The notes below the pieces were generated by a model. That model saw only the letters and a program-made list of their open reading frames with translations. It was not told where the DNA came from and searched no databases. The translations under genes were made by a program, and so were the position numbers. From Treponema sp. (GTDB lineage: Bacteria > Spirochaetota > Spirochaetia > Treponematales > Treponemataceae), in NCBI GenBank assembly GCA_017614655.1, contig JAGABO010000178.1, positions 1 through 11,326 on the forward strand: 11,326 bases of DNA. The letters are read 5' to 3'. Below, one piece after another: positions 6,419 to 11,326 of this stretch. Each line of letters starts with the position of its first letter. Within the stretch, counting starts at the first letter, position 1.

Positions 6419-7516
6419 ATGGGTCTTCTTGAATTCTGGAACAGCGGAATTTATAAAAGCAGGAATGCTTCAGACTGGAATACTAAAAAGTATCACAGTG
6501 TGCTTTGCTCCGAAGTTCCGGATTTTCTTGAAGATTATATTTCACTGCCTGTCTTGCAGAGACTTTCAAAAGTGAGTCTTTTGTGCGGGACAGATTTTAC
6601 TCCGCTTTTTAAAAATCATTTTTCATATTCAAGACTTGATCATTCCATAGGAACAGCCCTTATCGTCTGGAACTTTACTCATGATAAAAAACAGACTCTT
6701 GCAGCCCTTTTTCATGATGTTTCGACTCCCGCTTTTAGTCATGTAAGTGATTTTAAAAACGGCGATGCTTTAAAACAGGAAAGTACGGAATCTTTTAATA
6801 AAAAAATGATTGAATCAGACATGGCGCTGCTTCTGCTTCTTAAACGGGACGGAATTCGTGCGGACGAAGTGAATGATTATCATAAGTATCCTGTTGCCGA
6901 TAATGACAGGCCCGGTTTAAGTGCAGACCGTCTTGAGTACATGTATCCAAGCGGCGCTTCTATGGATAAAGTGTGGACCCTTGCGGAAATAGAAAAAAAT
7001 TATTCTTCGATAAGGGTTCTCGAAAACGAAAAGGGACTTCCTGAACTTGGTTTTATTGATCTTGAACAGGCTGTTCTTTATACAGAAAAATTCTGTGAGA
7101 TAAGTTTATTTCTTCAGCGCAACGAAGATAAATGTGCAATGCAGCTGATGGCAGAAATTCTTACCTGTGCCGTCGAAGAAAAAATTGCCGATGAAGAAAG
7201 TTTTTATCTTCTGGGAGAAGCAGAACTTGTTTCCCTTTTTTCTGAATATTCAAAAAAGAATCCGCATTCAAAGCTATCCCGTCTTTTTAATACTTATATA
7301 AAAATGAATCATGTAATTCATTCTGAAGTTCCGCTCGAAAACTGTTTCTGTGTTAATCTTGATGTAAAAGCCCGCTATGTAGATCCGCTTGTTAAAACTT
7401 CGGATGGAAAAGCAGTTCGTGTTTCTAAAGCGGATGCCCGTGCAGAAAAATGTATTTCTGATTTTCTTTCGTTCAGGGATACAAAATATGGCTGTGTTCC
7501 TTATGCAGAGGTTTAG
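6419..7516 (+). CDS. HD-domain phosphohydrolase in the par operon
   Basis: A 365-residue soluble protein with an HD-superfamily metal site. Visible pieces are RLDHSIG (H75), the HD doublet LFHDVSTP (H99-D100) with SH107-108 after it, and SADRLEY (D170) as the distal aspartate, in the order and spacing of COG1078/dGTPase-like phosphohydrolases. Such enzymes hydrolyse nucleotides or related phosphoesters using divalent metals; the true substrate is unknown. Residues 200-365 match nothing I can name. ATG 6419 follows the parB stop by a single base and has no Shine-Dalgarno, so translation probably depends on ribosomes finishing parB. The AraC gene starts 2 nt after its stop. The arrangement suggests co-production with the partition proteins, but not necessarily a shared function. 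Confidence 0.75.
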   Translation: MGLLEFWNSGIYKSRNASDWNTKKYHSVLCSEVPDFLEDYISLPVLQRLSKVSLLCGTDFTPLFKNHFSYSRLDHSIGTALIVWNFTHDKKQTLAALFHDVSTPAFSHVSDFKNGDALKQESTESFNKKMIESDMALLLLLKRDGIRADEVNDYHKYPVADNDRPGLSADRLEYMYPSGASMDKVWTLAEIEKNYSSIRVLENEKGLPELGFIDLEQAVLYTEKFCEISLFLQRNEDKCAMQLMAEILTCAVEEKIADEESFYLLGEAELVSLFSEYSKKNPHSKLSRLFNTYIKMNHVIHSEVPLENCFCVNLDVKARYVDPLVKTSDGKAVRVSKADARAEKCISDFLSFRDTKYGCVPYAEV

Positions 7517-7518
7517 CC

Positions 7519-8211
7519 GTGCAGTATTCAAAACCAAAGAGAATTATTTTTGCAGGCTGCAGCTTAAAAATCTTAAAGGCATTCGGTGAAGGAAACGAAA
7601 CAGAAGTGGTTTCTTCCGTAAGTTTTATGAACACGATTGCACCGCGTTTTATGCCGGATCTGATTGTTACAGGTATTTCATCAGTTTATGACATCAGGGA
7701 AATAAGAAGCAGCCCCCTCTTAAAAAATATTCCCGTTCTTGTCTGCGGAGAAAATTTTCAGCAGCTGAGCAATCTTAGTTCTCTTGTAAGTTTTCCGTCT
7801 GTATTAATGTGCAATGAATGTGTTGCCCTTAAAAAAGAGTTTATAACCAGATTGAACCGCGTACTGGAAAAAAAAGAAAAATTTTCCGGAGCAAAAACCG
7901 GCTCTGTCGTAAAATATGCGCTTTTATATATGAACAAAAATGTTAATAAAAAACTTTCCCGGGGAGACATTGCAAAACATCTTGGTGTAAACGAAAGCTA
8001 TCTTTCCAGAATATTTAAACAGGAAATGGGAATATCCCTCTGGAATTATCTGAATATTTTTCGTCTTTCACTTGCTTCTAAAACACTTGAAGAAAGTTTA
8101 GCCGGCATAAAGGAAGTTGCCCTTATGTACGGCTTTGAAAGCGACTCTTATTTTATAAAGGCATTTAAAAAAGAATTCGGTGTTTCTCCCGGAAAGTTCC
8201 GTCTGTCATAA
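7519..8211 (+). CDS. AraC-family regulator with degenerate receiver domain
   Basis: A 230-residue predicted transcription factor. It starts at GTG 7519, with AGAGG 7 nt upstream and 2 nt after the HD stop. Residues about 127-230 form a full AraC DNA-binding domain with two helix-turn-helix units: LSRGDIAKHLGVNESYLSRI (147-166), and IKEVALMYGFESDSYF (197-212) followed by the classic FKKEFGVSPGKFR. Residues 6-118 have the alternating strand-helix pattern of a CheY-like receiver (RIIFAGC, MPDLIVTGIS, NIPVLVCGE). However, the N-terminal acidic pair is absent, and the position of the phospho-acceptor aspartate is G52 in LIVTGIS. It is therefore probably a pseudo-receiver that senses protein or ligand rather than phosphate. 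The 3' end overlaps the convergent chr gene by 6 nt. Confidence 0.8.
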   Translation: MQYSKPKRIIFAGCSLKILKAFGEGNETEVVSSVSFMNTIAPRFMPDLIVTGISSVYDIREIRSSPLLKNIPVLVCGENFQQLSNLSSLVSFPSVLMCNECVALKKEFITRLNRVLEKKEKFSGAKTGSVVKYALLYMNKNVNKKLSRGDIAKHLGVNESYLSRIFKQEMGISLWNYLNIFRLSLASKTLEESLAGIKEVALMYGFESDSYFIKAFKKEFGVSPGKFRLS

Positions 8212-8766
8212 AAGTATAACTCCAAAAATTCCTCCGGCAATCACTGTGAATACAGGATGAATTTTTGTTTTAAAAAGTACGCCGAGACACACTGTATAAA
8301 ACGTAACTGCGTACCAGTTAATGTTCTGTAAAACTTCATTAAGGGGGAAGCCCTGCGCCTTAAAAAGAGCGAGCGTAAAAACCTGAAGCATTGCCACAAG
8401 AATAAGGCCGCTTGTTGCAGGACGTACAACACTGAATACAGTTTTTACGAGAGGCTTTTCCTGAAACTTAGAAAAGAATCTTGCAATTATTATGATAACA
8501 ACGAGCGAAGGAAGAACTTCTCCGAGAGTTGCAACCAGTGCACCGGGAATTCCGTAAAGCTCCGTTCCGATGTAAGTTGCAACATTTATTCCGATAGGAC
8601 CGGGTGTACTTTCCGAAACGGCAATCATGCTGTAAAACTTTTCTGCAGAAATAAGATGATACTGTTCAACAAGAGCCTGCTGCATGAAGGTTGCTGCAAC
8701 AAGACCTCCGCCTATTGCAAAAAAACCGATGTATAAAAAAACAAAGAAGAGGTGAAGAAGGCTCAT
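8206..8766 (-). CDS. CHR-family (ChrA-like) half-transporter, second subunit
   Basis: A 186-residue membrane protein of the short-chain CHR (chromate ion transporter, PF02417) family. Family signatures visible are FAIGGGLVA (16-24), STPGPIGIN (53-61) and YGIPGALVATLGEVLPSL (71-88), with about five to six hydrophobic segments. In this family short proteins occur as pairs, two halves equalling one long ChrA; the neighbouring gene is the partner. Some long ChrA proteins export chromate, but for short pairs in anaerobes the physiological anion is uncertain, so I do not assign chromate resistance. The ATG overlaps the stop of the first half (ATGA) and has an excellent Shine-Dalgarno (AAGGAGG, 7-nt spacing), so the two are coupled. 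Its stop overlaps that of the convergent AraC gene. Confidence 0.85.
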   Translation of the reverse strand: MSLLHLFFVFLYIGFFAIGGGLVAATFMQQALVEQYHLISAEKFYSMIAVSESTPGPIGINVATYIGTELYGIPGALVATLGEVLPSLVVIIIIARFFSKFQEKPLVKTVFSVVRPATSGLILVAMLQVFTLALFKAQGFPLNEVLQNINWYAVTFYTVCLGVLFKTKIHPVFTVIAGGIFGVILL

Positions 8767-9323
8767 TTTTCTTCCTCCTTATTTTTCTTCTGTGAAGCAA
8801 GATGAATAAAACAGCCGGCCAGTGCAGAAATCAGTATGACGTATATTGTGTGAACATGAAAAAAGTAAACTGCCGAAAAGGAGCCTGCGTAGAAAAAAAT
8901 GCTGTACCATTTTATAAGAGTTTTTTTGCAGAGTGTAACGGCGGAGTAAGTTAAAAGCGCTGCTACACTTACGTTGATTCCCTTAAGGGCTTTCTGAACC
9001 CAGACCAGGTCTTCGAAGTTTGCGATAAATTTTGCAATAATAGTGATTATAATCAGGGAGGGCGTTACCCTTCCAAGAGTTGCGGCAATTGCTCCGGGAA
9101 TGCCGCACCGCTTGTGGCCTACAAAAGTAGAAACATTAACTGCAATGATTCCCGGAGTTGTCTGTCCTATTGCATAGTAGTTGAGCAGTTCTTCCAGGGT
9201 TGCCCAATTTCTTTTTACGGTAAGTTCACGTTCCAGAGCCGGAAGCATGGCAAGACCGCCGCCGAAAGTTACGGCACCTACTTTGAAGAAGGTTATATAT
9301 AAAGTTAAAAGTTCGCGTATCAT
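8763..9323 (-). CDS. CHR-family (ChrA-like) half-transporter, first subunit
   Basis: Using ATG 9323 this is a 186-residue membrane protein, the same length as its partner. CHR signatures are TFGGGLAML (19-27), QTTPGIIAVNVSTF (54-67) and CGIPGAIAATLGRVTPSL (73-90). The lysine/glutamate-rich tail (QKKNKEEEK) overlaps the Shine-Dalgarno of the next gene. In short-chain pairs the two halves are thought to insert with opposite topology and form one transporter. The in-frame ATG at 9359 was rejected because a TTGACC-N17-TACTGT promoter lies between it and 9323, and the extra 12 residues (MTRLQKS...) add nothing family-like. The gene diverges from the RNA methyltransferase over 49 bp, and the two promoters interleave. 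Confidence 0.85.
   Translation of the reverse strand: MIRELLTLYITFFKVGAVTFGGGLAMLPALERELTVKRNWATLEELLNYYAIGQTTPGIIAVNVSTFVGHKRCGIPGAIAATLGRVTPSLIIITIIAKFIANFEDLVWVQKALKGINVSVAALLTYSAVTLCKKTLIKWYSIFFYAGSFSAVYFFHVHTIYVILISALAGCFIHLASQKKNKEEEK
8774..8780 (-). promoter_or_regulatory. Strong Shine-Dalgarno of the second chr half-gene
   Basis: AAGGAGG on the minus strand lies 7 nt before ATG 8766 and within the 3' end of the upstream chr gene. It contrasts with the absence of any such site at the first chr gene of the same transcript. Confidence 0.8.
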
Positions 9324-9330
9324 TAGAATA

Positions 9331-9359
9331 ACAGTAATAGACTTTTGCAATCGGGTCAA
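9331..9359 (-). promoter_or_regulatory. Promoter of the chr pair, leaderless type
   Basis: On the minus strand TTGACC (plus 9354-9359, 5/6) is 17 bp from TACTGT (plus 9331-9336, 3/6). The -10 ends 7 nt before ATG 9323. The weak -10 is balanced by a good -35. No Shine-Dalgarno is present. It interleaves with the divergent RNA methyltransferase promoter. Confidence 0.6.
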
Positions 9360-9366
9360 TTATAAT
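9338..9366 (+). promoter_or_regulatory. Promoter of the RNA methyltransferase gene, leaderless type
   Basis: TAGACT (9338-9343, 4/6) lies 17 bp before a perfect TATAAT (9361-9366). The hexamer ends 6 nt before ATG 9373 and no Shine-Dalgarno intervenes. The -35 lies inside the spacer of the divergent chr promoter, so RNA polymerase cannot easily occupy both at once. Confidence 0.7.
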
Positions 9367-9372
9367 TCAATT

Positions 9373-10146
9373 ATGAAGAATACAAAAAATAATGAACTTG
9401 CAGTCTGTGGCTTTGCGGCTGTTAAAACACTCGAAAAAGTTCACCCGGAAAAAATTTCGCGTCTCTATTTTTCGGAAGAGCGTGCACCGCTGTTCGGCGG
9501 ACTCTGTAAAAAACTTGCTGCTGCAAAACTTCCCTATAACAAAGTAAAGGACGAAAGCGAACTGGAAAAGCTCTGCGGTTCGGTTCATCATCAGGGAGTG
9601 GTTGCAATGATTCATACTCCAGAAATTCAGAAGCTTACAAAAGATGTTACCGCACGCTGGGCAGAAGAAAAAGAAAGTGCAATTCTTCTTGACCGGGTTG
9701 GTAATGCAAATAATCTTGGTGCCATTGTGCGCAGTGCAGCTTTCTTTGGAATTAAAAATGTGATTATCCCTGTTGATGAAGCCCAGTCATCCGTTACGAC
9801 AAGTTCCTATCGTGTTGCAGAAGGCGGTATGGAATTTGTAAACATCTACAGTGTTAAATCAATTGAATTTCTTCTTGAAGACGTAAAGGACAGGCTTGTA
9901 AGAATAGGAACTTCCCTTGATGCAAAGAAAAGCGTTTCTGATTTAAAAGACCTCTGTAAAGGAAAGGGTGCAATCATTGTTCTTGGAAACGAAGAAAAAG
10001 GAATAAGCCTCGGTGTTAAGGAAAACTGTGATCATCTTGTAATAATTCCGTTTGCAGGTATGAACACGGAAAGCAGCGGACCTGTAATTGATTCCCTGAA
10101 TGTTGCTCAGGCAGCCGCTGTAATTATGTACGAAATGTCACGCTAA
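9373..10146 (+). CDS. TrmH/SpoU-family RNA 2'-O-methyltransferase
   Basis: A 257-residue protein, the usual size of SpoU-class 2'-O-ribose methyltransferases, which have a trefoil-knotted SAM site and work as dimers on tRNA or 23S rRNA. Residues about 8-80 form the SpoU substrate-binding domain (VCGFAAVKTL ... HHQGVVAM). Residues about 102-255 form the catalytic domain, with motif 1 NNLGAIVRSAAFFG (113-126, catalytic-type R120), motif 2 VLGNEEKGIS (203-212, E207), and motif 3 starting IPFAG (225-229) and ending SLNVAQAAAVIMYEM (241-255). Between IPFAG and SLNV there are about eight more residues than in the canonical motif. I cannot tell which nucleotide is modified. ATG 9373 is set by the TATAAT at 9361; the reading frame upstream to 9181 overlaps the chr gene and is not coding. 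The stop is 3 bp from the convergent Rrf2 stop. Confidence 0.88.
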   Translation: MKNTKNNELAVCGFAAVKTLEKVHPEKISRLYFSEERAPLFGGLCKKLAAAKLPYNKVKDESELEKLCGSVHHQGVVAMIHTPEIQKLTKDVTARWAEEKESAILLDRVGNANNLGAIVRSAAFFGIKNVIIPVDEAQSSVTTSSYRVAEGGMEFVNIYSVKSIEFLLEDVKDRLVRIGTSLDAKKSVSDLKDLCKGKGAIIVLGNEEKGISLGVKENCDHLVIIPFAGMNTESSGPVIDSLNVAQAAAVIMYEMSR

Positions 10147-10149
10147 AAA

Positions 10150-10578
10150 TTAAATGCACCAGTCCAGGGCTCCGTCTGAAGGAAGAAGCTTTTCCAGCGT
10201 AACACTGTTCAGATAATCATTTACGGTTTTGTAAAGACCCTCCCAGAGTTTAAGCGTACTGCATTCATTCTGGCGGGGGCAGGTGTTCGTTGGGGTAGAA
10301 AGGCAAGCAACCGGTGCAAGGTCTCCTTCCGTAATGCGGAGGATTTCTGCAACCGTGTATTCAGACGGATCTCTTGCAAGTTTATAGCCGCCCTGTGGTC
10401 CCCTTACACTGTGAAGAAAACCGAACTTACTTAAGAGGGAAGTTATCTATTCAAGATACTTTATGCTGATTCCCTGTCTTTCTGAAACATCTTTTAACGT
10501 AATATATTTTGAAGGGTCCTGCTGTGCAAGATCAATCATAAATCGAAGTGCATACCGGCCTCTTGTAGATATCTTCAT
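10150..10578 (-). pseudogene. Rrf2-family Fe-S-type transcription regulator, interrupted by an amber codon
   Basis: Translated from ATG 10578 to TAA 10150, this gives 142 residues of a full-length Rrf2 regulator (IscR/NsrR relatives, cytoplasmic DNA-binding dimers), except that codon 44 is TAG (plus 10447-10449). The N-terminus MKISTRGRYALRFMIDLA is a textbook Rrf2 start. The winged helix runs through ISIKYLE (37-43), then the stop, then ITSLLSKFGFLHSVRG and PQGGYKLA. In the family the residue after KYLE is normally Gln, so CAG to TAG is the simplest event. Three cysteines, C92, C100 and C106, followed by LW, sit where Rrf2 proteins hold a [2Fe-2S] or [4Fe-4S] cluster. Promoter, Shine-Dalgarno (AGGAG, 5-nt spacing) and everything after the stop are intact, and no restart codon follows closely. 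This could be a recent nonsense mutation or a sequencing error. Confidence 0.85.
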
Positions 10579-10585
10579 ATTTACT

Positions 10586-10614
10586 CCTATTACCTACTGA
10601 TATAATAGGGTAAT
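10586..10614. promoter_or_regulatory. Candidate Rrf2 autoregulatory operator (two nested inverted repeats)
   Basis: CCTATTA (10586-10592) pairs with TAATAGG (10603-10609) over a 10-bp spacer. ATTACC (10589-10594) pairs with GGTAAT (10609-10614) over 14 bp. Both repeats are perfect and cover the -10, transcription start and Shine-Dalgarno of the Rrf2 gene. This is where an autorepressing Rrf2 protein would be expected to bind. The match to any named Rrf2 operator is not claimed. Confidence 0.5.
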
Positions 10615-10630
10615 ATACAGGTTTTGTCTA
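10602..10630 (-). promoter_or_regulatory. Promoter of the Rrf2 gene, with leader
   Basis: On the minus strand TAGACA (plus 10625-10630, 5/6) is 17 bp from TATTAT (plus 10602-10607, 5/6). Transcription should start near 10595, giving a leader of about 17 nt containing AGGAG (plus 10584-10588), 5 nt before ATG 10578. This is the one clear promoter here with a conventional leader. Confidence 0.75.
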
Positions 10631-10665
10631 TAGGCGGGAAATTGGGATGCGCGGGCGAGATTCAA

Positions 10666-11148
10666 TCAGCCTAAAAACAAATACTCATCAAAATAAACTT
10701 TAATGATTTTTCCGAGAATAAGCGTTTCGTTTATCTGAGTGCGGAGTTCATCCTTTATCTGCTGTTCGCCAAGAGAAAGAAGTTCTTTTTTTGTGTGGGA
10801 AGCAAAGTATTCAAGAATGATGGAGCGGATGCTGCGTTCTTTCTGGCAGAGTTCTTCGTAAAAAACTGTATCGCCTGCAGGATAAGAAAACCACACTCTG
10901 AGCGAAACTGAACAGAAGGCATCGTCTTCTGTTTTTACACCGGCGCGAAGTTCGCCGATTTTTGTAAAGGCATCTACTTCGAGTTTTTTCTTTCTGCTTT
11001 TCTGAATAATCTGTTCGGGACTTGGGTCGGTATGCCTCATGCCGGAAGCAAGGGAAGCTTTGCCGGAAGCAAACGCAATTACTGTTCCAAGGACGATTAC
11101 GGCTCCTACTGCACCAAGTATGATAAGAAGAATTTTTTCCAGCTTCAT
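10666..11148 (-). CDS. FliL-like flagellar basal-body-associated protein
   Basis: A 160-residue protein with one N-terminal membrane segment (about residues 5-27, ILLIILGAVGAVIVLG) and a periplasmic domain of about 100 residues. The C-terminal part resembles FliL, which surrounds the flagellar stator/MS ring in the inner membrane: FTKIGELRAG (61-70), SLRVWFSYP, GEQQIKDELRTQINETL, and an ending with IIKVYFDEYLF. FliL proteins typically end with such a hydrophobic strand near the C-terminus. It lies outside any fliM/fliN cluster, so it may be an additional FliL paralogue rather than the canonical copy. The ATG overlaps the upstream stop (ATGA), and GGAG lies 7 nt before it inside the upstream gene. 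It is followed by an 87-bp gap holding the Rrf2 control region; no terminator hairpin was found there. Confidence 0.65.
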   Translation of the reverse strand: MKLEKILLIILGAVGAVIVLGTVIAFASGKASLASGMRHTDPSPEQIIQKSRKKKLEVDAFTKIGELRAGVKTEDDAFCSVSLRVWFSYPAGDTVFYEELCQKERSIRSIILEYFASHTKKELLSLGEQQIKDELRTQINETLILGKIIKVYFDEYLFLG

Positions 11149-11326
11149 GATTTTTCTCCGGCAGTGATGAATTCTTTTGCAATCGAAAGCGTGCGTGTGG
11201 TTGCCCTGCCTTCTGAATCAATTGAACCCGGAACGCGTGCCTTAAGTACGACGCAGTTATCGAGCCACTCTTCTTCTTCGATGGTTCCGTTTTTTCTGAT
11301 GAGTTCTGCAACGTAAGATTTTTCGA
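11145..11326 (-). CDS. C-terminal end of a protein, probably GTPase HflX (partial)
   Basis: The last 59 codons of a gene entering from the right edge, ending TGA at 11145-11147 and overlapping the FliL-like start. The readable tail contains AELIRKNGTIEEEEW, then LDNCVVLKARVPGS, then DSEGRATTRTLSIAKEF. The run of a helix ending in a short 'k.G.i..ee', then 'ldn.v.LkarvP', resembles the C-terminal domain of HflX ribosome-splitting GTPases. The GTP-binding motifs lie outside the window, so this is only a tentative match. Another nucleotide-binding or translation-related protein cannot be excluded. The coding frame itself is well supported by continuity and by the ATGA junction. Confidence 0.4.
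   Translation of the reverse strand, partial: EKSYVAELIRKNGTIEEEEWLDNCVVLKARVPGSIDSEGRATTRTLSIAKEFITAGEKS

Noticed and set aside
8188..8201. Hairpin CGGA-AAGT-TCCG near the AraC stop as a terminator
   Set aside because: The stem is only 4 bp, it lies within coding sequence, and it has no following T-run.
9181..9372. N-terminal extension of the RNA methyltransferase frame back to TTG 9181
   Set aside because: The extension lies antisense to the chr gene and across the divergent promoters, is not family-like, and ATG 9373 fits the domain start and the TATAAT position.
10447..10449. TAG as a reassigned sense codon in this organism
   Set aside because: parB and the HD gene both end at TAG with the next gene starting within 1-2 nt, so TAG acts as a normal stop here.
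10598..10606. Plus-strand TGATATAAT as a promoter reading right, antisense to the FliL-like gene
   Set aside because: It is a by-product of the symmetric operator, has no -35, and no plus-strand gene follows.
10811..11316. Reading frames overlapping the FliL-like gene on both strands
   Set aside because: Their translations are basic or serine/cysteine-rich with no family features. They are shadows of the FliL-like gene and its upstream neighbour.

Overview
The window looks like a stretch of a host-associated Treponema-type spirochaete chromosome. This rests on several signs: AT-leaning composition, chromosomal parA/parB, a FliL-like flagellar protein, and Treponema-style lipoproteins with SSC/TGC lipoboxes. 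One of those lipoproteins carries InlB-type (Flg_new) repeats with a MucBP-like segment, and the other a 'SRTILP' segment. The assignment is inferred from protein style, not from a database match.

Layout, left to right: (1) the 5' part of a secreted, probably outer-membrane beta-barrel gene (minus) runs off the left edge; it diverges over 45 bp from a Cof-type HAD phosphatase. (2) Two overlapping lipoprotein genes (plus) follow. (3) A METTL25-like SAM methyltransferase (minus) converges on them. (4) A 143-bp intergenic stretch, the longest in the window, holds the methyltransferase and parA promoters, an inverted repeat, a parS-like site and a parS half-site. (5) A tightly packed parA-parB-HD phosphohydrolase-AraC gene set (plus) comes next. 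(6) A pair of half-size ChrA/CHR transporters (minus) overlaps the AraC gene tail to tail and diverges from a TrmH/SpoU RNA methyltransferase (plus). (7) An Rrf2-family Fe-S-type regulator gene (minus) is interrupted by an in-frame amber codon. (8) A FliL-like gene (minus) overlaps the 3' end of what is probably hflX, which runs off the right edge.

The main cross-cutting observation concerns translation start signals. At six promoter-proximal genes a -10 hexamer (TATAAT, TACAAT or TACTGT) ends only 6-7 nt before the ATG. Three of the six also have a -35 match of at least 4/6 at exactly 17 bp, and the chrA one is the close match TTGACC. None of these genes has a Shine-Dalgarno sequence. The mRNAs should therefore begin at or within about 1 nt of the start codon, i.e. 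be leaderless. Most genes inside operons, and the two with longer upstream regions, have ordinary Shine-Dalgarno sites. This pattern also corrects several start codons: parA, the methyltransferase, the first chrA gene and the RNA methyltransferase.

A second observation is at parA. A parS-like site overlaps the -35, and a perfect parS half-site covers the predicted transcription start and initiator ATG. Their centres lie 31 bp apart, about three helical turns, which suggests ParB control of its own operon. The same predicted operon carries an HD-domain phosphohydrolase and an AraC-type regulator with a degenerate receiver domain. No RNA genes, CRISPR arrays, insertion sequences or convincing intrinsic terminators were seen, and no gene-free stretch exceeds 143 bp.
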